From positions 245,946-309,945 of the forward strand of contig CAUYUJ010015834.1 in NCBI GenBank assembly GCA_963575745.1: a DNA stretch of 64,000 nucleotides, given 5' to 3'. Shown piece by piece: positions 30,531-39,805 of the stretch; the first letter of the stretch is position 1; every line of letters starts with the position of its first letter. The notes beneath the pieces were generated by a model. It saw only the letters and a list, made by a program, of their open reading frames with translations. It ran no database searches and had not been told where the DNA came from. The stretch comes from Prorocentrum cordatum (taxonomy: Eukaryota > Sar > Dinophyceae > Prorocentrales > Prorocentraceae). Position numbers and translations under genes: made by a program.

Positions 30531-33500
30531 AGGTGGTAGACGGCACCGTGGGGCGCATCCAGGACCGTTCGGCTTGCCCAGCGGCTTTACTCACAGAGTA
30601 CCAGGAGGAGCGGGCACGAGTATGGAACGTTCGTCCCCCAGATCAGCCAGATCAAGTATATCACGCCTTGCGCAAGGCCATCACCGCGGCCATTGAGCAA
30701 GGGGGCCATGACCACCGACAACACCTCCTTGAGCCAGAGAAGGTCAGAACGATATGCAGGTCATTCAAAGCCAGGACTTGCAAGCCAGGAGGCATACATC
30801 CACGCCACCTGGGATGGCCCAGCGACGCCAGGCCGCTGACGACGCTGCTGAACATCTGCACAGAAGCAGGCGTCTTCCCCACGGACGAGCAAGAGATGCT
30901 CACGGCGCAGTATCTCAAGCCCGCTGGAGGGCGCCGACCCATTGGCCAGTTCAAGAGCCTCTACCGAATATGGGGACGATGTCATAAGCCAGCTCTGCAG
31001 AAGCGGCAGCACGCGCTGGACGAGAGGGGGATTTTCAACACGGGCACTTCGCGCAAGGTCACCGACTGTGTGTGGCGCGCGGCGGTGGGAGCAGAAGATG
31101 CTACTGGCGAGGAGAGGGCCTTCCTCATCCTGCTCTGGGACCTGGCCAAGGCTTTCGAGAAAGTCTCGCACAAGATCTTGTGCCGCCTGGGCTGCGCCGA
31201 GCAGTTCCCTCTGCATGTGCTGCGCGTGGTCATCGGCGCGTTCCGCTGGAGGCGCACCCTCATGCTGGACGGCCTGGCGGGTGACAGCTTGCACCCTGAG
31301 AATGGCATCGTCGCGGGGTGCTTCTCAGCCACATACGCTCTGCAGGCGTACCTGGTGGACGGGCTGAGGGCCCAGGCGACCGAGCACCCCCAGGTCGGGA
31401 TCGCGGTCCACGTGGACGACATCAGCCAGGAGGTCGTCGCCGACAATGCGGGCGCCTGCGTGGACCTCATGGTGGAGGCGGCGCGCGGGCTCAAGAGTGC
31501 CATGCACGACGAGCTCCAGATGCAGGTTGCCGACGCGAAGGGCACCATCCTGGGCAACAGCGACGTGGTCACCACGGAGGGCATGCGCAGGCTGGCGGGC
31601 TTGGGCCTGCCGAAGCCTGAGCACACCACCGCCGCGGCGAGGCCCCCGAGGGCGCCGCGGCGCGGGGCCCGACCCCACCGCCCACCTGCTACGGTGCGCC
31701 ATCTTGGAGCTGACTTTCGGGCAGGCCGCCGTCGGCACGGAAGCGTCGTGCGCAACATTCACCCTGGACTTGTGCGTGGAATGCGGTGGAAGGCAGCCAA
31801 GAAAAGATTAAACATGGCGTTCCGAGCGGTGAAGGCATATCGGCAAACCCGCCGCATTTTGCACGCGGCCATCCTGCCCATGAAGAAGTGGGGAGGCGAG
31901 GTCAGCGGTTTCACGGTCCAGGGGCTCGACGGCATGAGGCGCATCACCAAGCAGGTCTACGGGCACATCCACATGTCGCCAGACGTATTCGGCGCCATGT
32001 ACCCCGAGATCGACCCCCTGGGCAAGGCCGCCTTCATGCCCCTGGGCCGCTACTTTGAGGAATGGTGGAGGGCAACCGACGACAGGCATCGCCACGGCAA
32101 GGTGCTGCCCGTCACGACGTTGCGCAGGGTCTACGAGCAAGCCCTCCAGGACAACCAGAACGGGGCTCATGAGGCAGGGCCAATAGGAGCAGCGCTGAAG
32201 GCAACCGTGGTAGCAGGCTGGTCGGTGGAGAGTGCAACGGTCTTCGTGTCTCCACGGTTTGGCCGCCTTTCGGCCCTCGAGCACGCCCCCAAGAGGATGG
32301 AGTACTTCTACTTGCGCGACGTGCTGGACAGGGTCCGTGAGCGCGCCACGGACAGCGTGAGGCGCCGAGAGAACCTGGACGAGGAGGCCCTGCCTGAGGT
32401 CTGGTGGGAGGTGATCGCGGCTACCCTTGGCAGCAAGCACCTCACCCCGCTCGAGAAGTGGGCCATCGCCTCCGTCGCGGGGGGCACCTACCTCACGGGC
32501 GCCAAGATGGTCGAGTGGGGCTACGACGAGAGCGCGGGCACCTGCAGGCACTGCGGGGTGCGTGATGACTTGGCGCACCGCCTCGGACTGTGTGCGGCTC
32601 TTGCTGAGGGCCATGAGAAAGCGACCCCTCCTCCACCCCGCCGCCAGCAAAGTGAACAGGGGAGCGAAGATAACATCGGCCCTTTCTGTCCCAGGGTGCC
32701 TTCGGTGCCCGTCAGGCCCTCGGTGGCCTTGCCCGCGGCGCCAGCGAAGATGATCGTGCGAGCTTTCGTAGGAGACGAGCCCGTGCCACTGGATGATATT
32801 GAATTTGAGCCTCACCAGCCTCTCGCGGGTGACGGGTCTGCCTCCACCAGTGCCCTCGAGGAGCTCCGTCGTGGGGGATGGGCGGTGGTGCAGCGGGGGA
32901 GGGACGGGATCGTTCGCAAGCTCGTTGGCTCCCTCTCCTGTCAGCTCCCTACCTCCGCTCACGCTGCCGAGCTGCAAGCATGCTGCAGAGCGGCCGAGTA
33001 TGCCGATGGTAGCCAGCCGTATGTTGGCGACAATGCAGCGGTGTTGGCCGCTCGAGCGCGCGGGCGCGCGTGCACCTCTAGCCCAGCTTGGCGTGGTGCT
33101 GGGCACTGGCGCCGCGTTCGACGCGGCGACCTCGCGTACAGGTCGGGGGTGAAGGTAAAGTCACACCAGGACGTGCCGGCCGCCCCTCAGACTGAGGGTG
33201 AGTGGCGGATCGTCCTCAACTCGTGGGCCGACGAAGCGGCCAAGGAAGCTCTCAACCTTTGGCCCAGGCGGGCCCAAGACGAGGCCACTCTGGAAGACGC
33301 CTGCGCAGAGGCGCGGCGTGGACTGGTGAATCTGGGGCGGGTGCTGGCGTGTGGGCCTGCTCCCAAGACGGAGTGGTCTCACCTGCCCCCGCGCGTTCGG
33401 CCACCGATGGCCGTGAGGCCGTGTTTTCTGCAGCACGAGCTGCGCGAGGTGGCCGATGGCCGCTGGCGGTGCGTTCAGTGCTTGCACGGCTTTCGGAGCT

Positions 33501-33868
33501 GGAAGGCTGGCATGGCCTCAGAATGTGGGCGCGAGGCGCCCAAGAGCTGGAGGGGCCTGCGTGAATTCGCGGGCTAACATGTTTTGTGGGGGGTGGTGAT
33601 TGGCCCCAGGGGCCGCCCACCCGATCAGGGTGACTTTATGCTGTACTGTGCCCAATGCGCACAGTATGCGCAGCAGCATCCCGTCGGCTTGGCCAAGACG
33701 TGCCCTGCCAGACGGCCTGGTTTTGTCCTGGACAAAATGGGCAAGGAACGGCGGAGCCGTATCGAGCGGGGCCTCCACCCCAGAACGGGAAGGAAGGAGG
33801 TCGTCCTCGAGAGCTGGGCTCTCCAGGATCTTGGTTTCCTCACTCATGGGAGTGAGTCCAGTGCGTAG
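30503..33868 (+). pseudogene. LINE B ORF2, RT, RNase H and zinc modules
   Basis: No ATG marks a start; this frame takes over after a shift near 30525. RT motifs: GRRPIGQFKSLYRIW, LLWDLAKAFEKVSHKIL (motif A), NGIVAGCFSATYALQ (motif B) and IAVHVDDISQEV (motif C, VDD near 31410). A zinc module TCRHCGVRDDLAHRLGLC follows at about 32540. RNase H: LAGDGSAS, HAAELQACCRAAEYA, YVGDNAAVLAA, VKSHQD and NSWADEAAKEAL. Two C-terminal zinc modules come next: RWRCVQCLHGFRSWKAG before, and LYCAQCAQYAQQHPVGLAKTC after, a TAA at 33575-33577. Sequence after the TAA stays in frame to 33868 and ends near RIERGLHPRTG, so the stop is a lesion. A stretch at about 31625-31760 (RPPRAPRRGARPHRPPA) looks frame-slipped. 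Confidence 0.8.
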
Positions 33869-34760
33869 TGCACCCCCGTAGCTGGCATGATCGGCGCCCC
33901 ACGGAGGAGCACAAACATCCTCCTCCCCATTCTCTCCATTGGGGGCATATTCCAGGCTTCGTGCGAGCTTCTTTGGGGCCTCTGGGGGCCCTCTTGGAGG
34001 CTTCTTTGGGGCTTCTCGGACAATGTGGGAGCTTTATGTGGGCGCTCTTGGAGCCGACTTTGGCCCGTCTTTGAGGCGTCTTGTGGCTCTCTGAGGCGTT
34101 CCGACGCGATCTTTAAGACACAGTGATTCGGTGGCAAAGCGTTTTGTGATGTTCCGCCAACTTTTCAGTGCACTTCGCCTCCTAATTACGCTATCAGGGC
34201 CTCGCAGGAGGTATCATGAGGCGTCTCTTGGCGGTTTCTTCGGGCCTCTTGGGGGGATCTTGGAGCCTGAGGGGTTCGTTAATCCTTGAGCTTAAATAAG
34301 CGAACTATTCAACCCCTCCGTGGCGGAAGGGGTCATTTTACCTGGGTTGCTAACCCCCTCCGTGAGGGAAGGGGGTCGTCGACGCCTTTGTGATCGATCC
34401 GAGAGAAACGCATGCCCCGCAAGCTAGAAGCGAACCATTGCGTGATCGGCGTCGCGTCCACGAGCCTCATCCTTCTCCTCATCCCGCGCCTCAAACCTAC
34501 TGCCCCACTCTCGTTGTGCTTCTCGTCTTGCTTTTGTATATTTGCGAACATGGGTTAATCTCGCTCCTCCTCAACCTCCTCCTCATGCTCCTCATCCTCC
34601 CCTTTGTGCCCGTCATGATGCATTTGTCTTCGTCCTCTTCTTTCATCCGACCACGTTGCTACCGAACAAGGAGGGAGAGCTGACACAAATAACCCATATC
34701 GGGTTTTTTTCTGTTGTTTTCCGAAGGTATCTGTAGTTTTTCGAGGGGATCGAATCCTTC
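33869..34760. other. Unassigned sequence right of LINE B
   Basis: Contains GGCCTCTTGG/GGGGCTTC-like words at about 33970-34260, the paired hairpins at 34312-34376, and a CTC-rich patch at about 34561-34606. No gene is recognised. The composition shifts to AT-richer from about 34680. Confidence 0.5.
34312..34376 (+). repeat. Two adjacent C/G hairpins with matching arm changes
   Basis: ACCCCT..AGGGGT (34312-34333) and ACCCCCT..AGGGGGT (34353-34376) each enclose a CCGTG-containing loop. The second has one extra C in the left arm and one extra G in the right arm, so pairing is preserved. They are separated by about 19 bases of AT-richer sequence. Function unknown. Confidence 0.6.
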
Positions 34761-34769
34761 TGTGTTTTT

Positions 34770-36250
34770 TTCAAAATTTCTCTGGCCAGCCCAGGCTCAA
34801 GGGAAACAACCATCAATTCGGATGTTTTTTTGAAAGGTTTTCCCGGGTTCCCGGGTCCCACACTAAAAACAGTTTCCACCCCTCTACAACAACTCACCGA
34901 AAGCCACTTGTAACAAAACGCCCAACTCGGGTGATTTGTCTGAGGGGGGAACACCAGAACAACTTGTTTAATCAGGGAGTTTTCGCTGGTTTTTCGGGCT
35001 GTTCCAGGGTACTATTTCTGAAACTGCGGATGTTCAAGGTTTCTCCTGCCAGCCCATGCTCCAAGGGGGATAACCATGTGAACAAACCCAACCCTGCAGT
35101 TTCCGGTAGTTTTTTGGAGGGGTCTGGGCTCCCACAGTTAAAAACATCTTTATTGGATGACACGCCCGACCCTTCGCCGAAAAACATCAGAAGCAAAACA
35201 AACAACTCGTGTTTTTACATGTCTTTCGGGATTTCTTCGGCCAGCCCAGGCTGCAGGGGAACACATTTGAAAAACAACAACTCGGGGGTTCTTCTGGTGT
35301 TTTTCAATGGGCTCCAGGATTCCACAATTCAAAACAAAACTATGTTTGAAAATCCCTCCACAACCATCCCGAACCCCCCATCCCCCCCAAAGAAACAAGT
35401 TTTTCAGGGGGGTGTTGGTGGTTCTCCGGCCAGCCCAGGCTCCAGGGGGGAAACCACAGAAAAGCTTCCCAACTCAGAGGTTTTTCAATTGTCTTTCGAG
35501 GGGTACCGGGGGCTGACAAAACATAATGCTAGTTCTGAAAACCATCCAAAAACACCGTTCCGGAGAAACCACCGAGAACCCCCCCCAATTCAGTTTTTTC
35601 CATGTGGTTGTCATGTTTCTCCAGCCAGCTTGGGCTACAGGTGGGAGATCCACAGAAAAACCTCCCAACTCGGGGTGCTTTCGAGTGTTTTTCGAGGGGC
35701 TCGGGGGCCCCTCAACGAAAAACAGTACTATTGAAAAACACCCGACAACCCTGATTTCGTTTTTCGTTGTTAAACCAATTTTGTTTCAGGGGTTCACTGG
35801 TAAGCACAGGCTCCAGGGAGAAAGGCCCATGATACAAACTTTCTGGGTGTGTTTCGTTTTCTTTTTCAGTGTGGGGTCCGAGGCTCCACGATTAAGCGCA
35901 AGACTTATGTCTGACCCCAACCAATCCATGACAAAGCGCCAACTCTGTTTTTTACAGGTTTTTCAAGGGTTCTCCGGCCAGGGGGAACACCAGAAAAAGA
36001 CGAATACTTCGACAGTTTGCGGGAGGTTTCCGGGAAAGTCCGGGGCCCCACACTTAAAAACATAAGTATGTCGGAAAGCCCCCCGAGGACCAACAAAAAC
36101 AACTCTGGCTGTTTGATCGGTTTTCGCATTTTCTCCGGCCAGCCCAGGCTCCAGGAGGAAACATTTCCGATCAAAAACACAACTCGTATTTTTTGTTTTT
36201 TGTTAGAAATGCTCTGGGGCCTCACAATTCAAAACAACAGTAGGATTAGT
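34770..36250 (+). repeat. Diverged AT-rich satellite, about 160-260 bp unit, 8 copies
   Basis: The landmark TCTCCGGCCAGCCCAGGCTC, followed by an A-rich stretch, a TTTTTC..GGGG stretch and a CCACA..TTAAAAACA-like stretch, recurs at about 34783, 35042, 35239, 35436, 35616, 35797, 35970 and 36132. Spacing shrinks from about 260 to 160 bp. Copies are heavily diverged. The segment is far more AT-rich than the rest of the window. Open frames on it are not conserved between units. Confidence 0.75.
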
Positions 36251-36289
36251 TTGCACAGCTGCGTTCTAGAGCTCGGACCTGTTTATTTT

Positions 36290-36610
36290 CGTCGTGGTCG
36301 TCGTCGTTCAGCCCTGGCCCAGTCCTAGACCCTTCTCTTGCCCTGGCCCTGGTCCCAGTCCTTCACCCTGGTCCTGGTCCCAGTCCCCCTCTGGCCCTCG
36401 GCCCGGACCTTCCCCTGGCCCTGGCCCCAGCCCTTCCCCTTGGCCCTGGCCCCAGCCCCCCTCTGGCTCCTGGCCCAGGTCCTGGCCCCCCTCTGGCCCT
36501 GGCCCCGGACTCCACCTTGGCCCTGGTCCCCCCCCTCCCCACCTCTGGCCCTCGCCCCAGACCCTCCCTTGGCCCTGGTCCAGGTCCCCTGGCCCCAGCC
36601 CCCGTCGTGC
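36290..36610 (+). repeat. CCCTGG/CCCAG minisatellite
   Basis: Irregular repeats of GGCCCTGGCCCCAG, GGTCCTGGTCCCAG and CCCCCTCTGGCC. The purine-rich complement would read as Gly/Gln-rich protein and the forward strand as Pro/Ser/Trp-rich protein; both are artefacts of the repeat. Confidence 0.9.
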
Positions 36611-37181
36611 AGGACTGCGCTGCCTTCGGCGAGCCCTACCAGGTCTTGACGTTCTTGTTTTGCTTCCTGGGGTGCCCTCGTGGCCACGGCCGGAAGCGGC
36701 CCGCGGAACTCGTGGTGGTCTCCGGTAGGGGGGGCCCGCGGGCCGGCCGTGGGCGGCGCGCGGAGGGCGGCCTCGGGAAGAGGCGTGGGCGCTCGGGCGC
36801 CTCGCAGGCCCTCCGAGGGGCCCTCCCGCTTCCCGCGACACACGCGCGCTCCAAGTGTGCCGGTGCGTGCAGTGTTGCGCCCGCAGGTTCCATTCGTGCC
36901 AGTGCGCCTGCTAGACCACCCTACATCACCCAGGCGTGCTACGCCCAGGTGATCTGAGGTTGCGGCCGTCGGCGCCCTGCCCGCGGGGCACCAAAGTGCC
37001 CCGGTGCCAGCGCCGCTCCGCCCCCGCCTTCTGCGAAGCCTTCGGCCTCCGAGCCTTCCTACGGAGCCCCCCTTGCCTCCTCGTCGACACCCTCCTTGGC
37101 GCGCCGCTTGCTCAAGGCTCGAGATGTTTGGGCCCCGCAGGGCGCCCTCGTTCATGCATCCACAAAGAAGGGCCGCAGGTC

Positions 37182-37883
37182 ATGCGGCTTCCGCTGGCGC
37201 TGCTGGCGGCCTGGCGCCCGTCCGCCCTCGCGGAGAGGTCCGCGCCCCAGTTCTCCAAGCTCCAGGCCGACCGCGCCGAGGCCGTCAGCGTGCAGGTCGG
37301 CGGCAGAGCGGGGACAGTGGCCGTCGCGGTGGGGCACCGCCGCCTGCAGCTCTCCGCGGCTAGCGGCCAGGGGGCTGGCCGCTCCATGGGCACCGCCCCC
37401 GTTTCCTGCGACCACGCTTTCGGGGTCGAGGCCACGAAGGCCCACAGCCAGGAGAGCTTGATCGAGGTGGTGAAGACCGACGACCTCAGTGGTGCGCCGC
37501 ATCAGATTGGAGAAAACAACTGGACCTTGGCCGAGATTCTGAAGAGGACCCTGAACAAAGAGCCGGCCTCGGAGCACGCGTTGAAGGTGTCCAGGTTGAA
37601 GCGCTTGCTGGCGTGCCTGGAGGGCTACGGAGTCGGCGACCGTGTGGAGGCGCTCCACTCGAATGGCGTGTGGTTCCCAGCCACGGTGAAGGAGAACTTC
37701 ACAAACGGAACTTATCTTAAAGGCTACCGCCTCTGCTGCCGACCCCAGCAAAGGCAGTGTAGGTTAGTTTGCTGTGTGTGGTTGGTCCATCGTGCGCAGT
37801 GCGCCCGCCATCGCGTTGGTTTTGTGCGGGCGATCGCGGTTGTGCGGTGCTTGCGTCGTCGTGCTTCTGTCCAGCGCCTCTGA
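37182..37883 (+). CDS. Possible host exon with a Tudor/agenet-like segment
   Basis: A non-repetitive stretch whose protein has ordinary composition, unlike its surroundings. From the ATG at 37182 it begins MRLPLALLAAW, which could be a weak signal sequence. It carries a helical segment (ENNWTLAEILKRTLNKEP; LKVSRLKRLLACLEGYG) and then GVGDRVEALHSNGVWFPATV..FTNGTYL. That resembles the start of Tudor/agenet-type domains (V-G-D-x-V-E-A ... G-x-W-[FY]-P-A-T-V). The domain appears cut off: after about 37740 the frame is Cys/Arg-rich and looks like intron or satellite flank. A donor site near 37740-37760 is possible. It could be one exon of a gene, or a captured exon fragment. The frame is open to 36936 upstream. 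Confidence 0.35.
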   Translation: MRLPLALLAAWRPSALAERSAPQFSKLQADRAEAVSVQVGGRAGTVAVAVGHRRLQLSAASGQGAGRSMGTAPVSCDHAFGVEATKAHSQESLIEVVKTDDLSGAPHQIGENNWTLAEILKRTLNKEPASEHALKVSRLKRLLACLEGYGVGDRVEALHSNGVWFPATVKENFTNGTYLKGYRLCCRPQQRQCRLVCCVWLVHRAQCARHRVGFVRAIAVVRCLRRRASVQRL

Positions 37884-38199
37884 ATGCTTGACGTCGTGCG
37901 GTGGGAATTTTCGCTCACCACAACACGTTTGCGTGGTGCTTATGTCGCCACGGGCTATTCTCGCGTTTCCGCGTTGGTGGGCGTGGTGGATGCTAGCGGC
38001 ATCGTGTGCGTATGACATGGGGGGGAGGGGTAATGCCTCAGTTGTTCCGTGCTCCTCTTAGGCGCGTTCTTCCTCATTGTGCGTTCTCTGTTGTACCACT
38101 TGCTTCGAGAATGATGCGTACGTTTCCAGAGTGACGTGCAGCGTGCGGGCGTGAATGTTGTTTGTGCGGCGGGTCGTGGTGCCGATTAATTATGCTATG

Positions 38200-39075
38200 T
38201 TAGGCGTAATGTTCGGCGTGGTACGAGGCGTAGTGTGGGGGGGGGGGGTCCCGGGACGATCTTTGCATATGTAGCGGATGGCCCCAGGAACCCATAGCCA
38301 GAGGCCTTGAGGAGGCTGGCGGTGTCAGACGTGGTGTCAGGCGTGGTGCGAGGCGTGGTGGGGGGGTCCTGGGACGATTTGTGAAGGGTGGGTGGCCCCA
38401 GAATCGCACGGCCAGAGACCCTCTGGGCGCTGGCGGTTTCTGTTGTGGTGTCAGGCGTGGTGCCAGGCGTGGTGGTGGTGGGAAGTCACGGGGCAATTTT
38501 TGCATGGTGGGTGGCCCCAGAAACCCACGGCCAGAGACCCTCAGAAAGCTGGCGGTGTCAGGCGTGGTGTCAGGCGTGCTGCAAGGCGGGGTGCATGGGT
38601 CCCGGGCCCCGGGATGATTCTTGCATGGTGGGTGGCCCCAGAAACCTGTGGCCAGAGACCCTGCGGAGGCTGGCGATGGCAGTCGTGGTGTCAGGCGTGT
38701 TGCCGGGCCTGGTGGAGGGGAGGGGTCTTGGAAAGATTTGTGCATGGTGGGTGGCCCCAGAAATCCATGGTTAAAGACCCTCAAGAGACTGGCCGGGTCA
38801 GGCGTGGTGTCAGGCGTGGTGCCAGGCGGCCAGAGAACCTCGTGGGGCTGGCGGTGTCAGGCGTGGTGTCAGGCGTGGTGCCAGGCGTGGTGCCATGCGT
38901 GGTGCCAGGCGTGGTGGGGGTGTCCTGGGACGATTTTTGTATGGTGGGTGGCCCCAGAAACCTTTGGCAAGAGACCCTTCGTAGGCTTGCAGTGTCAGGC
39001 GTGGTGTCAGGGCCAGGCGTAGCGGGGGAGTCCCGAGGCGAAATGTGCATGTTGGGTGGCCCAAACAAAAGTTAG
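38200..39075 (+). repeat. CAGGCGTGGTG satellite, first array (about 8 units)
   Basis: A unit of about 110-125 bp comprises one to four CAGGCGTGGTG words, GGGGGTCC.GGGACGATTTTTGCATG, GTGGGTGGCCCCAGAAACC, and CATGGCCAGAGACCCTCAGGA with a GCTGGCGGTGT. The same family fills 54640-58560. Flank 38050-38200 contains TCCTCTTAGGCGCGTTCTTC and CGGGTCGTGGTGCCGATT, also found inside the second array near 57470-57530. Confidence 0.92.
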
Positions 39076-39805
39076 ACCGAGAGACCCTCAGGGGTGAGGA
39101 TCGGCGGAGTTGCGTCAAGGTCTCGTTTAAGCCTGGGCTGATTTTTTCGGGGATGGGCGAGTGGAACGGCTTGCATTGGCGTTGCCTCAAGGTTGTTGGT
39201 GCAAGGCTCGGCCTTGAGTCATCGGGTATAGGACCACGCTGACGTGGCGGGTGCCCATGGCACTTCACGCCTCCCCAGTCGCCCATTGCGGTGGCACCGA
39301 TTTCATAGTTGTTATTTCTGGTGGGGGAAAAGGGAGGGCGAGGAAGGGGGAAGGATATTGAGAGGAGCGAGGTCGAGCACATGTCAGTAATGGTGGTGCG
39401 TGGTAGGCAGGAATAGGACGACTAGCACATATGTTTATCTACGAGCCGTATCGAGGGAGGTCTTGGCAAACGTCGGCGAGTTGGGCTCGGGGAGTTTGGT
39501 GCGAGACCTCAGGCTTGATCCCATGATCCCGCAGGTGCCCCCCAGCATGTTCCCACTGAGACCTCCCTTAAGTCGCTTCCGCGTGCCACCCCTCGCGATG
39601 GATCGTGCCCCACTCGGCCCATCATGGCAAGTCGGAATCCTGTCTGCCCGTTTGCCATCCCAGTCGAGGTCTCGTTGCATTTTGCGTGGAACACCGTTCT
39701 TGTGTTGGAATGGGGGCACAGACTAGTCCTGTTGGCTCGACCCATTGAGTGAACGCACTCTCCCGTTCTATTGTAGTTTTGTTGTTGTGCCGTTCCGTGT
39801 GATGG
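39076..39805. other. No gene recognised
   Basis: Mixed sequence between the satellite and the unrecognised protein relic. Nothing repeated or conserved was noticed. Confidence 0.5.

Larger units (their letters stand above)
25996..33868 (+). mobile_element. LINE B, related non-LTR retrotransposon, decayed but colinear
   Basis: Same family plan as LINE A: CTC tract, ORF1 with zinc site and coiled coil, ORF2 with endonuclease, helical module, acidic repeat-bearing linker, RT, RNase H and two C-terminal zinc modules. In-frame stops at 27224, 29202, 30444 and 33575 and a frameshift near 30525 interrupt otherwise continuous protein. No SL relic was found at its 5' end. The 3' end is uncertain; a degenerate CTC-rich patch at about 34561-34606 may mark it. 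Confidence 0.75.

Noticed and set aside
38200-39075. Valine/glycine/tryptophan-rich proteins over the satellite
   Set aside because: They are open in several frames at once, periodic with the satellite unit, and not conserved between units. The same applies to 54640-58560.
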